Source: an uncultured Erysipelotrichaceae bacterium (GTDB lineage Bacteria > Bacillota_I > Bacilli_A > RFN20 > CAG-826). Taken from it: a stretch of 48,366 bases of DNA. A model generated the notes under the pieces. It searched no databases, was not told where the DNA came from, and saw only the letters and a program-made list of their open reading frames with translations. The position numbers and the translations under genes were made by a program. Location of the stretch: contig CADCDV010000001.1 in assembly GCA_902800255.1 (NCBI GenBank), forward strand, positions 1 through 48,366. Reading direction: 5' to 3'. Below are positions 15,248 to 23,897 of the stretch, in pieces (positions within the stretch are counted from its first letter, which is position 1; each line of letters starts with the position of its first letter).

Positions 15248-17234
15248 ACTTATTAGCAATCTCGTTTCCAGTGTAAAGCTGGTAATACTTACCCTTCTCA
15301 GCAAGGAGCTCTTCGTGGTTGCCTCTTTCGATGATTCTCCCATCTTGGAGGACCATGATGACGTCGCTGTTCTTGATCGTTGAGAGACGGTGGGCGATAA
15401 CAAAGACCGTACGGCCTTTCATAATCGCATCCATGCCTTGTTGGACAAGTCCTTCGGTGCGGCTATCGATCGACGAGGTTGCCTCATCAAGAATCATGAC
15501 AGGAGGGTTCGCAACAGCCGCTCTTGCGATAGCAATAAGCTGTCTTTGACCTTGCGAGAGGGACGCTCCACCGCTAGCGAGAACGGTGTTATATCCATCT
15601 GGAAGGTGGGTGATGAAGTTATGGGCGTTAGCAAGCTTAGCGGCCTCAATGACTTCCTCATCCGTTGCTTCAAGATTGCCGAATCGGATGTTCTCCATAA
15701 CAGTTCCGGTGAAGAGCTTCGTATCCTGAAGGACCATGCCTAATGAACGACGGAGATCTTTCTTTTTGATTTTGTTGATGTTGATGTCATCATACCTGAC
15801 CTTTCCATCCTCGATATCGTAGAAGCGATTGATGAGGTTGGTGATGGTTGTTTTGCCACTTCCAGTAGGTCCGACAAAGGCGATTTTCTGGCCTTCTTCA
15901 GCGTACATGGTGATGTTATGCAAGACGGTTTTGCCAGGGATATATGCAAAATCGACATCGTCAAAGGTGATTCTTCCTTTGAGCCAAGTGTAGGTGGTTG
16001 GAGACCCGTCGGTGTGAGGGTGTTTCCAAGCCCACTTACCAGTTCTTTCAGCGCATTCGACTGGGTTGCCATTCTCGTCTTCTTTTGCGTTAACGAGCTC
16101 GACATATCCTTCATCGGTCTCGGCCTTGGCATCGATAATCTCAAAGATACGGGTCGCACCTGCCAAAGCAAGAGCGATCAAATTAAGCTGCTGGGAAACG
16201 TTTCCAATTGGCTGAACGAAGGCTTTCGAATAGAGAAGGAAGCTGACGATGGAGCCGACTGTCGCTAAACCATAGGTGAAGGTTCCTGTTAAGGAAACGC
16301 CAGTCATGTGGTTAAAGACGGCAATCGAACCGATCAAAGCGATGAGGACATACTGGAGGTTGCCAACTTGGTTAACGGTAGGCATGAGTAAGTTCGCAAA
16401 TCTATTAGCTTTGACGGAATAGGTGAAGAATTGGTCGTTGTGCTTCTTGAAGCCTTCGATATTTCTCTTCTCGTAATTGAATACTTTGACGACCCTTTGG
16501 CCATTGATCATCTCTTCGATGTAGCCGTTCATTTTGCCAAGCTCAATCTGCTGGGCGATGAAGAAACGGGACGCCATCTTGGTGAAGTAAATGATGATGA
16601 TGAAGATAAGGATGCCAACCGCAACAACGACGCCGGTAAGCATCAAATCGGTGAGGAGCATCATGACGAAGCAAGCGATCATCGTGACGATGGAACTCGC
16701 CATCATTGGAAGGGCACGTGAAAGCATTTCACGGAGAGCGTCAACGTCATTCGTATAGACGGACATGATGTCACCGCGTCCCCTTCTATCGAAGTATGAG
16801 ATTGGGAGGTCCTGCATGTGGTCATAGAGTTCGTCTCTGATGCGTTTCTGAACTCCTTGGCCGATGATGGACATGAGGATGTTATAGACGTAGAGGGCAA
16901 TGGTTCCTAAAGCAAGGACGCTTGCCATGATGGCAATCGCTCCGCCAAACGGAACGCCTGCAAGAAGGCCTTCAGTAGGCGTCACAATCTCAATCGAGTT
17001 AGCGCTCAAAGAAGGCATGATGTAAGAGTTGACCAAAACGTTGCCAGTGAAGAAGGCGGCAACGACGTTAGTGAAGCTCGAAAGAAGGACGCAGACCAAA
17101 ACGACGACGAACTGGGCTGGGTAATACTTGAAGACGTAGGAAAGAAGTCTTCTGATGGCGGCTGATCTCGCTTTGCCAGAGACCATGCTCATATTGCGCG
17201 CGCCTTTCGGAGCACGGATATTAGCTCGCGGCAT
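15246..17234 (-). CDS. ABC exporter subunit with canonical ATPase site (heterodimer partner 2)
   Basis: Type IV (B-type) ABC exporter half-transporter, 662 residues from ATG 17234. That start has a perfect GGAGGAGGTGA SD inside the end of the preceding gene; the longer frame to 17285 lacks one. A six-helix transmembrane domain (about 45-360) is followed by an unusual 35-residue insertion rich in Glu/Asn/Gly before the ATPase domain. ATPase motifs are complete: GPTGSGKTT, LSQGQRQL signature, ILDEATSSID with the catalytic Glu, and the H-loop IAHRLST. The partner gene overlaps by 14 bases. Together they match the TM287/TM288, BmrCD or LmrCD heterodimers (drug, lipid or peptide export); substrate unknown. 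Confidence 0.93.
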   Translation of the reverse strand: MPRANIRAPKGARNMSMVSGKARSAAIRRLLSYVFKYYPAQFVVVLVCVLLSSFTNVVAAFFTGNVLVNSYIMPSLSANSIEIVTPTEGLLAGVPFGGAIAIMASVLALGTIALYVYNILMSIIGQGVQKRIRDELYDHMQDLPISYFDRRGRGDIMSVYTNDVDALREMLSRALPMMASSIVTMIACFVMMLLTDLMLTGVVVAVGILIFIIIIYFTKMASRFFIAQQIELGKMNGYIEEMINGQRVVKVFNYEKRNIEGFKKHNDQFFTYSVKANRFANLLMPTVNQVGNLQYVLIALIGSIAVFNHMTGVSLTGTFTYGLATVGSIVSFLLYSKAFVQPIGNVSQQLNLIALALAGATRIFEIIDAKAETDEGYVELVNAKEDENGNPVECAERTGKWAWKHPHTDGSPTTYTWLKGRITFDDVDFAYIPGKTVLHNITMYAEEGQKIAFVGPTGSGKTTITNLINRFYDIEDGKVRYDDININKIKKKDLRRSLGMVLQDTKLFTGTVMENIRFGNLEATDEEVIEAAKLANAHNFITHLPDGYNTVLASGGASLSQGQRQLIAIARAAVANPPVMILDEATSSIDSRTEGLVQQGMDAIMKGRTVFVIAHRLSTIKNSDVIMVLQDGRIIERGNHEELLAEKGKYYQLYTGNEIANK

Positions 17235-18981
17235 CGAAATCACCTCCTCCGTTTTGAGACTCAAAGAGGTCTCTATAGACTGCACTCGTCTTCATAAGCT
17301 CATCGTTGGTGCCGGTCTCAAGGACCTCACCTTCGTTCATAACCCAAATCTCGTTGCAATCCTTAACGGAAAGAACGCGCTGGGCAATGATGAACTTCGT
17401 GATGTCTGGATGATATTTATCTAAGCCATCGCGGATGAGTTTGTCAGTGTGGGTATCGCAAGCGCTTGTGGAATCATCAAGGATGAGGATCTTTGGGTTC
17501 TTAAGAAGCGCTCTTGCTATGCAAAGACGTTGTTTTTGGCCACCGGAAACGTTGGTGCCACCTTGCTCAATCATGGTATCTAAGCCGTCTGGCATGTCTT
17601 TGAGGAACGGGGTGACCTGAGCGATATCGCAAGCCTCCATTATTTGCTCATCTGTGGCGTTTTCGTTGCCCCATTTGAGGTTATCTCTGATAGTGCCGGT
17701 GAAAAGGGTGTTCTTTTGAAGAACAACGGCAACGGAATCACGTAAGGATTCGAGTTTGTATTCTTTGACGTTATGGCCGCCGACAAGGACTTCGCCTTTC
17801 TGGGCGTCGAATAATCTAGCGATTAAGGAAACGAGGGTTGTTTTGCTTGAACCGGTTGGGCCAAGGATGCCAATCGTGCTTCCAGATTTGACCTTTCTGT
17901 TCACGTCGATAAGGACGTCCTTTCCTTTGGAATAAGCGAAATTGACGTGTTTGAATTCCACTTCTCCATTCGGAACGGTTTCGATTGGGTTCTCAGGGTC
18001 AGCAACATCTGGAACTTCCTCTAAGGCTTCGAGAATACGCTCAGTGCTGTTGCGACCGATGATGATCATGACATAGACCATTGAGACCATCATGAGGGAC
18101 ATGAGAATCATCATGGAATATGTGAGCATGGTGCTAAGAGCACCAATGCCAATCGCCGTTTCGTGAGTTGAAACAATCGCATGGGAGACGATGACGCTGA
18201 TGATGATCATCGTTCCGTAGGTGGCGATATTCATGAATGGGCCATTGAGAGCAACTCTCATTTCAGCCTTCTTGAAGTTCTTATAAATCCAGTATGAGAC
18301 CTTGCCGAATTTCTCTTTCTGGTAATCTTCGCGGTTGAAGGATTTGACGACGCGGATTCCGTCGACATCCTCATCAACGGCCTGGTTCAAATCGTCATAA
18401 GCATTGAAGATTTTGACGAAAATTGGATGGGCTTTGTTGGCGATAAAGATCAAAACGAATCCAGCGAGAGGGATGAAGAAAAGGAAAACGAGAGCGGCTT
18501 GCCAATAGGTGACGAAGCACATGACAAGGGCGAATAACATCAAGAATGGAGCGCGCACTACCGCTCTGATGATCATCTGGAATGCGCCTTGGATGTTCGT
18601 GATGTCGGTTGTGGTTCTTGTGACAAGAGAGCTCGTAGAGAATTTGTCGATGTTCTTGAAGGAATAATCCTGAACGTGGACGAATAAGGCTTCACGGACG
18701 TTCTTGCCAAAGCCAGCAGCTGCGCTTGAAGCGAAGACGCCAGCGACGATACCTAAACCCCATGCCGCAAGGGCAATCCCCGCGATGATGAGGGAATACA
18801 TGATGATCGTGTCTAGGCTATCTTGAGTTCCGGTGAGGTTCTCAACTTCGTTGATGAAGAACTGCATGAAGTAAGCAACAAGACCTTCGCAGACAGACTC
18901 AAAAAGGACCGCAATCCAAGTAAGGATCGTGTCTTTCCAATAGCCTTTGATGTAGCGAAGCAACTTGATGATCTCTTTCAT
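17221..18981 (-). CDS. ABC exporter subunit with degenerate ATPase site (heterodimer partner 1)
   Basis: 586-residue B-type half-transporter: six transmembrane helices (about 15-310) and an ATPase domain. Walker A reads GPTGSSKTT, the signature is VSGGQKQR, Walker B is ILILDDSTSACD with Asp where the catalytic Glu should be, and the switch residue is Gln (IIAQRVLS) instead of His. This set of substitutions is what TM287-type subunits carry and shows that the pair forms a heterodimer with one non-catalytic site. It is translationally coupled to the downstream partner. A 16-base palindrome lies seven bases before the start. The pair is inserted between dusB and lysS, which are closer together in Bacillus. 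Confidence 0.92.
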   Translation of the reverse strand: MKEIIKLLRYIKGYWKDTILTWIAVLFESVCEGLVAYFMQFFINEVENLTGTQDSLDTIIMYSLIIAGIALAAWGLGIVAGVFASSAAAGFGKNVREALFVHVQDYSFKNIDKFSTSSLVTRTTTDITNIQGAFQMIIRAVVRAPFLMLFALVMCFVTYWQAALVFLFFIPLAGFVLIFIANKAHPIFVKIFNAYDDLNQAVDEDVDGIRVVKSFNREDYQKEKFGKVSYWIYKNFKKAEMRVALNGPFMNIATYGTMIIISVIVSHAIVSTHETAIGIGALSTMLTYSMMILMSLMMVSMVYVMIIIGRNSTERILEALEEVPDVADPENPIETVPNGEVEFKHVNFAYSKGKDVLIDVNRKVKSGSTIGILGPTGSSKTTLVSLIARLFDAQKGEVLVGGHNVKEYKLESLRDSVAVVLQKNTLFTGTIRDNLKWGNENATDEQIMEACDIAQVTPFLKDMPDGLDTMIEQGGTNVSGGQKQRLCIARALLKNPKILILDDSTSACDTHTDKLIRDGLDKYHPDITKFIIAQRVLSVKDCNEIWVMNEGEVLETGTNDELMKTSAVYRDLFESQNGGGDFDAAS

Positions 18982-18987
18982 AATCTC

Positions 18988-19003
18988 TGTCTATAAATAG
19001 ACA
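18988..19003. promoter_or_regulatory. Palindrome upstream of the ABC exporter operon
   Basis: TGTCTATAAATAGACA is a perfect palindrome seven bases before the exporter ATG. A third copy of the ATAGAC arm occurs in the end of dusB (read on the minus strand), so the central arm could pair with either. TGT-ACA-bounded palindromes are often operators of GntR-type regulators, but no regulator gene is next to it. Confidence 0.45.
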
Positions 19004-19011
19004 ATGCAAAG

Positions 19012-19995
19012 TTATAGTCTATTTCGATTCAGAATTCCATTAAGAATTCTAAATAGGTCCTCTTTTGTCTTAATGTTCACTGATATCTCAGCGCGGATCT
19101 TCTTGTAGCCAGGGAACCCGTTAAAGAAGTGAGGGATCAAACCGCGTAGCTCCATAATAGCCACTCTTTCACCCTTTTCTTCAATTAATGCTTTCGAAAA
19201 AGCAATCGCCCATTCGGTTTGTTCGGCGATGGTTGGGGCAGGAAGCTCTTCTTTACCTTCAAGACGGTTGTTGATGTTCGTCACTAGTCTTGGGTTTCCT
19301 AATCCCCCTCTAGCGACCATGACAAGCTCGGCTCCGGTGATTTCCATCGCTTTGATTGCCGCGTCTGTTGTGAAGATGTCTCCTGAGATGCAAAGAGGAA
19401 TGCTTAGGCTTTTGCCTAAATCTCTAATCGCTTCGAAATCCGGAACGCCGCTATAGCCTTGAACGGCTGTTCTAGCGTGGACCGTAAGCATCTTGATGCC
19501 ACAGCCTTCAAGCATCTTGGCGACTTCCCAAACGTTGATTGAGTTGCTGTCCTTACCTAAACGGATTTTGGCGGTTACCGGTTTATGGGAAGCGGCGACC
19601 ACCGCTTTCATATAATCCTCAAGCTCGGCAGGTCTAGATAACCAAGATGAACCCGCTCCGGTTTTGACGACTTTGAAGACAGGGCAGCCAAGGTTGATAT
19701 CAAGTATGTCGTAATCGGCTTTTTCCTCGATGATCTTGATGGCCTTCACGGTCTTCTCTTTGTCGAAACCGAAAAGCTGAAGTCCAACAGGTCTATCGAT
19801 GTTCGAGGTGGCCAGGTAGGAATAGGTCTTCCTGTTTTTGTAGTCGATGCCGCAATCGGAGATCATCTCGCTATAGGAAAGAGCAACCCCAAAGGGTTTC
19901 ATGAAGTCGCGGTAAGCAAGGGTGGTCACCCCTGCCATCGGACCTAGTACAACTCTTCCTTTTAGTTCAATGTCACCAATCTTGATCATAGTCAT
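19012..19995 (-). CDS. dusB: tRNA-dihydrouridine synthase, DusB type
   Basis: FMN enzyme that reduces specific uridines in tRNA. 327 residues, a TIM-barrel plus a C-terminal helical domain. Motifs: VVLGPMAGVTTLAYRDF, catalytic Cys in NLGCPVFKVVKTGAGSSWL, VTVHARTAVQGYSG and VMVARGGLGNP. MTMIKIGDIELKG offers two ATGs; family alignment favours the second (19989). Neither has an SD: the ftsH terminator ends only five bases before the first ATG, so translation must start on a very short leader or on read-through RNA. Between ftsH and lysS, as in Bacillus. Confidence 0.95.
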   Translation of the reverse strand: MTMIKIGDIELKGRVVLGPMAGVTTLAYRDFMKPFGVALSYSEMISDCGIDYKNRKTYSYLATSNIDRPVGLQLFGFDKEKTVKAIKIIEEKADYDILDINLGCPVFKVVKTGAGSSWLSRPAELEDYMKAVVAASHKPVTAKIRLGKDSNSINVWEVAKMLEGCGIKMLTVHARTAVQGYSGVPDFEAIRDLGKSLSIPLCISGDIFTTDAAIKAMEITGAELVMVARGGLGNPRLVTNINNRLEGKEELPAPTIAEQTEWAIAFSKALIEEKGERVAIMELRGLIPHFFNGFPGYKKIRAEISVNIKTKEDLFRILNGILNRNRL

Positions 19996-20018
19996 TAAAA
20001 GAAGGCCCGGAGGCCTTC
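19996..20018 (-). terminator. ftsH terminator immediately before dusB
   Basis: Perfect stem GAAGGCC/GGCCTTC (20001-20007 with 20012-20018), TCCG loop, then TTTTA on the minus strand. It abuts the dusB start codon. Confidence 0.88.
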
Positions 20019-20021
20019 AGT

Positions 20022-22283
20022 TTATTCGTCTTTTTTTGGTTTTGGAGAAGCTTTCTTTCTGGCCTTTGGTTTTGATTCCGCTGGAGTTTTGTCAGGGATT
20101 TCTGGATTTTCCGCAGGTTTTTCTTCCTTTGGCTCTTCCTTAACCTCAGGCTTTTCCTCCTTTGGTTCTTCTTTGGCCATAGGTTTCTCGATGACGGCTT
20201 TCTCTTCTTCGGAAAGGTTCTCAGAAGCGCCGACTTCAGCCTTCACCTTAGCTGGGAGTTTGCCAGTCTTGATAAGGGAATCGATCTCCTCAGCGGTGAT
20301 GGTTTCCTTCTCAAGAAGGGTTTCGGCAACAAGGATGACCTCAGCCTTATGTTCGGTGAGGATTCTCTTCGCGTCGTCATGGGCTTTGTCCACGATTTCA
20401 CGAACGGCTTTGTCGATCTCATGAGCGACTTCAGCGGAGAAGTTCTTGGTGGTGTCGGCGTAGTCTCTTCCAAGGAAGACGGAGGAGTTGCTCTGCTCAT
20501 ACTGAATAGGACCAAGGTCAGACATACCATACATGGTAACCATGGCACGAGCGATTCTCGTGGCTTCCTGAATATCGTTAGAAGCGCCGGTAGAAACATC
20601 GTCGAAGAAAATTTCTTCGGAGGTACGTCCACCAAGAAGACCAGTGATTTCAGCAATGAGTTCTTTCTTGGTTAGCAAGAAACGGTCGGTTTCTGGAGTC
20701 ATTAAGACATGACCACCGGTATTTCCACGAGGGATGATGGTGATCTTCTGGACTTTCTTGGCGTGAGGCAAAACCATGCCGATGATGGCGTGGCCAGCTT
20801 CGTGGAAGGCGATCTGTTTGCGTTCTTTCTCGTTGAGTCCTTTGGAACTCTTGGCTGGGCCAGCGATACGACGGTCGATGGCTTCGTCAATTTCTTCCAT
20901 GGTGATGCAGTCTTTGCCGAAACGAACGGCTAAGATAGCAGCCTCATTGAGGATGTTCTCAATATCGGCACCGGAGAAACCAACGGTTCTCTGGGAAAGG
21001 GCAGCGAAATTGACATCTTCACCGATCTTCTTGTTTCTGGCGTGGACCTTGAAGATGGCTTCACGGCCTTCTTTGTTAGGAAGGGAGACGGTGAGGATAC
21101 GGTCAAAACGACCTGGACGGAGAAGGGCTGGATCGAGAACGTCGTCTCTGTTGGTGGCAGCCATGACAAGGATGCCAGAGTTGTATTCGAAACCATCCAT
21201 CTCGACTAAGAGTTGGTTAAGGGTTTGCTCACGTTCATCGTTGCCTCCGCCTAAGCCAGCGCCACGCTGACGGCCAACAGCATCGATTTCATCGATGAAG
21301 ACGATGCATGGAGCAGTCTGTTTGGCTTTTTTGAAGAGGTCACGGACACGTCCTGCGCCAACACCGACGAACATTTCGACGAAGTCGGAACCGGAGATGC
21401 TATAGAAAGGAACTCCTGCTTCTCCAGCAACGGCTTTCGCTAAAAGAGTTTTACCGGTGCCTGGGGAACCGATGAGGAGGACGCCTTTTGGAAGTTTGGC
21501 GCCATACTTGGAATATTTCTTTGGGTCTTTGAGGTAGTCGACCATCTCAACCATCTCAGCCTTTTCTTCATCGCAGCCTGCGACATCGGCGAAACGGGTT
21601 TTGGAATGATTCTCACGACGGGCTGGGGACTTGTTGAAATCCATAGCCTGACGGTTGGCACCGCTGACGGAGCTATTGATACGGGCGAAGAAGATGATGC
21701 CAAGGAGGATTGTTCCGCCGAAGATGAGGATGGTTGGTCCCCAAGCCTCCCAGAAGCTCACATAATAAGCGTCTCCTTCGGAGATGGCACCTTTGCCATA
21801 TTTCTCGACAAGGGCTTCATCACCATTCCATTCGGTGTTGACCTTGTATTCGAAGATCTGCGAATAGGACCAGTGGGTGACAATCTTCTTGCTGGTTGGG
21901 TTGGTGACAGAGAACGCGTTATTCCACTGCTCGCTGCTGATAATGACGGTGAAGTCGAAGTGGGTGCCGGTGGTTTTGCCTTCGGCGTTGACTTCAAAAG
22001 CGTGGCCACTAACGTAAACGACGCTCTGGTAGCGGTCGGTGGCTGTGTAGCTTGAGATGTAATACTGTTTTTCTTTGGTGTTGATTGCGCTTTCGTCGGT
22101 GTCGTCGGTTGGCAAAACATAACCGAGATTGTTATCAAGTTCGCCAACTTTCCAACTCTGGTTGGATGAGCTAAGTCTTGGTAAAACAAACGCGAGGATC
22201 AAAACGACGATCGCGGCAATGAATAAGTACGGGGCAGCATATCCCCAGAAACTACGTCTTTGGTTCTGGTTTTCGTCTTTCAT
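20022..22283 (-). CDS. ftsH: ATP-dependent zinc metalloprotease FtsH
   Basis: Membrane-anchored AAA+ protease for quality control of membrane and regulatory proteins. 753 residues: TM1 (about 13-33), an extracytoplasmic domain of about 140 residues, TM2 (about 177-200), the AAA domain with GSPGTGKT (near 275), IVFIDEIDAV and the second-region-of-homology NRDDVLDPALLRPGRFDR, and the protease domain with HEAGH (near 496). The last 55 residues are a low-complexity Lys/Pro/Glu tail (repeated KEEPKEEKP), longer than usual. AAAGGAG supports the start. Own promoter and terminator. Confidence 0.98.
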   Translation of the reverse strand: MKDENQNQRRSFWGYAAPYLFIAAIVVLILAFVLPRLSSSNQSWKVGELDNNLGYVLPTDDTDESAINTKEKQYYISSYTATDRYQSVVYVSGHAFEVNAEGKTTGTHFDFTVIISSEQWNNAFSVTNPTSKKIVTHWSYSQIFEYKVNTEWNGDEALVEKYGKGAISEGDAYYVSFWEAWGPTILIFGGTILLGIIFFARINSSVSGANRQAMDFNKSPARRENHSKTRFADVAGCDEEKAEMVEMVDYLKDPKKYSKYGAKLPKGVLLIGSPGTGKTLLAKAVAGEAGVPFYSISGSDFVEMFVGVGAGRVRDLFKKAKQTAPCIVFIDEIDAVGRQRGAGLGGGNDEREQTLNQLLVEMDGFEYNSGILVMAATNRDDVLDPALLRPGRFDRILTVSLPNKEGREAIFKVHARNKKIGEDVNFAALSQRTVGFSGADIENILNEAAILAVRFGKDCITMEEIDEAIDRRIAGPAKSSKGLNEKERKQIAFHEAGHAIIGMVLPHAKKVQKITIIPRGNTGGHVLMTPETDRFLLTKKELIAEITGLLGGRTSEEIFFDDVSTGASNDIQEATRIARAMVTMYGMSDLGPIQYEQSNSSVFLGRDYADTTKNFSAEVAHEIDKAVREIVDKAHDDAKRILTEHKAEVILVAETLLEKETITAEEIDSLIKTGKLPAKVKAEVGASENLSEEEKAVIEKPMAKEEPKEEKPEVKEEPKEEKPAENPEIPDKTPAESKPKARKKASPKPKKDE

Positions 22284-22316
22284 GTTGTCTCTCCTTTCAA
22301 TAGGAAATCAAGTTGC

Positions 22317-22345
22317 AAGATACACCCTTAGGGTGTTCTTAGCAA
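22317..22345 (-). promoter_or_regulatory. ftsH promoter with palindrome in the spacer
   Basis: Minus-strand TTGCTA (22340-22345), 17-base spacer, TATCTT (22317-22322). The spacer holds the near-complete palindrome ACACCCT-T-AGGGTGT (22322-22336), a candidate operator. It does not match CIRCE or a CtsR box that I recognise. Confidence 0.5.
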
Positions 22346-22359
22346 CACAATTGCTCTCT

Positions 22360-23613
22360 TTATTTTTCTTCTTCGTTCACGTGGATGATCATCGAACTGC
22401 TGTGGTATTCACTGAACCCTTTTTTGTAGCGAGGGATGTAAACGATCTTTCCGTTCTTGTTAAGGAAGACTGGCCAAATGTGGAGGAGTCTTTCGGAAAT
22501 ACCAGCTGCGATGAGCATCTGTTTGGCGTTGACTGAGTAGCCGTTAAAGAGCCAGACGTCCTGTGGGAGAACGCTTCTGACGGTGAGAGGGTAATCATCG
22601 AGATGGATGTTTCTATCCTCAGCGCCTTTTGTGAAATCGAGCTCGAAGACCTCGCAAGAGAACTTGCATGGTTCCTTGAGAGTGTAATGGTATGGAAGAT
22701 CGAGTCCATCGTTGTCGATTGAGATCTCGTCATACTCTTTGACAAGGAAGGTGTTGGTGCCGATTCTCAAACACATATTTGGCTGAGGATCGAGGCACAT
22801 TTTTCTAAATTCAGCGAGGGTTTGCGGGGAAATTCTGATTCTTGTCTTCGCTTTTGCCCTGACGAAACGGATGATCGTTTCAGCAAATTCGCCTTCGCTC
22901 AAAGCGATGATTTCGCGGATGTTGAGGGTATCCACACGGTCCACTGATTTTTTGATGTTCGCGGAGAAGGTAATCAATTCATCGTTGGCCTTTTTGATCT
23001 CGGTGATGTACTGGTCACGCTCAGCCTCGTTAAGCTTATCGACGACTTCGTTTCTGATAGCGCTTCTGGATGGGTCGTGAGCGTAGTTGCCAAAGTCCTT
23101 GTCGTAAGGGACGTTATTCTTGTCGCAATATTCAATGAGGTCTTCGTTGGAATATGGGACCAAAGGTCTTCTGACAAACATGCCTCTTGTGGTTCCGATG
23201 GTGTTAAGACCGAACTTGGAAGAACGGACACCGGTTTGTTTGGAAAGCAAATATCCTTCAATGACGTCGTCTTCGGTGTGGGCAAGGAAGAGAGCGGCTG
23301 CGTCATACTTTTTGTAGACCTCAGCAAAGAAATCGTAGCGGACTTTGCGGGCCCACTTCTCGAAGTCTTTGTCTTTGCCAGTTTGGTCGGCTTTGTCAGC
23401 ATCACAAACCTCAAACGGAATTCCTTTGGATTCGCAGAATACGCGTAACTTTTCTTCTGCTTCGTCCCAGGCAGGGCCTATGCGGTAATTGACGAAACAC
23501 ATGACAACTTTAGCCTCTTGCTCTAAGAGCATGTGAATAAGGGCCATTGAATCAGGGCCTGTGTTTCCGGCCATTAAGTAAATCGAATTCTTATCAATCT
23601 CTAGGTTGACCAT
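22360..23613 (-). CDS. tilS: tRNA(Ile)-lysidine synthetase TilS-like, with divergent PP-loop
   Basis: By position (rqcP-tilS-ftsH) and by length (417 residues) this is TilS, which makes lysidine at C34 of tRNA-Ile(CAU) from ATP and lysine. The N-terminal PP-loop reads AGNTGPDSMAL, while the family has SGGxDSMAL: the first Ser-Gly is replaced by Asn-Thr but the Asp-Ser is kept. The second motif is AHTEDDVIEGYLL instead of AHHxDDxxETxLL. NYAHDPSRSAIRNEVV matches the conserved TilS segment with an Arg-rich motif, and a TilS-C-like domain ends the protein. It is either a diverged active TilS or a degenerate one; a genome without another TilS would argue for activity. The first 20 bases overlap rqcP. 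Confidence 0.82.
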   Translation of the reverse strand: MVNLEIDKNSIYLMAGNTGPDSMALIHMLLEQEAKVVMCFVNYRIGPAWDEAEEKLRVFCESKGIPFEVCDADKADQTGKDKDFEKWARKVRYDFFAEVYKKYDAAALFLAHTEDDVIEGYLLSKQTGVRSSKFGLNTIGTTRGMFVRRPLVPYSNEDLIEYCDKNNVPYDKDFGNYAHDPSRSAIRNEVVDKLNEAERDQYITEIKKANDELITFSANIKKSVDRVDTLNIREIIALSEGEFAETIIRFVRAKAKTRIRISPQTLAEFRKMCLDPQPNMCLRIGTNTFLVKEYDEISIDNDGLDLPYHYTLKEPCKFSCEVFELDFTKGAEDRNIHLDDYPLTVRSVLPQDVWLFNGYSVNAKQMLIAAGISERLLHIWPVFLNKNGKIVYIPRYKKGFSEYHSSSMIIHVNEEEK

Positions 23614-23884
23614 TGTCTTCTCCTCCTCGGGAAATAATTTCGTCTTTTATGATTTCGTACATCTCTTTAGCTTCGTCTTTTCTCGCAAACTCCTTAACAA
23701 CGAGGATTTTTGCGGTGACCTTGTGTTTGCCTAGTAAGAGGACCAGCTCATCCCCAGGCGCCACTTCGCTCATCGGCTTCGCCGTTTTGCCATTGATGAA
23801 GATATCCCCATCATCGCATAACTCCTTGGCCGTCTCACGCCTTTTTGTTAATCGGCTTACCTTTAAGTACTTGTCGATTCTCAT
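23594..23884 (-). CDS. rqcP: RqcP (YabO), S4-domain ribosome quality control factor
   Basis: 96-residue S4 RNA-binding protein that in Firmicutes binds stalled 50S subunits with RqcH and helps poly-alanine tailing. MRIDKYLKVSRLTKRRETAKELCDDGDIFINGK is the typical S4 start, which favours ATG 23884 over the ATG three codons upstream. After the S4 fold (about 1-62) comes a charged C-terminal extension (FARKDEAKEMYEIIKDE). No SD; TGA-TACAAT lies seven bases before the ATG, so it may have its own promoter besides read-through from mfd, whose stop is 13 bases upstream. Overlaps tilS by 20 bases. Confidence 0.9.
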   Translation of the reverse strand: MRIDKYLKVSRLTKRRETAKELCDDGDIFINGKTAKPMSEVAPGDELVLLLGKHKVTAKILVVKEFARKDEAKEMYEIIKDEIISRGGEDNGQPRD

Positions 23885-23897
23885 ACCATTCATTGTA

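Noticed and set aside
20022..20180. Repeats at the 3' end of ftsH as a possible mobile or regulatory repeat
   Set aside because: They are in-frame codons of a Lys/Pro/Glu-rich low-complexity tail.
21606..22055. Plus-strand open frame of 149 codons
   Set aside because: Antisense to ftsH, acidic low-complexity composition typical of reverse-strand reading, no SD.
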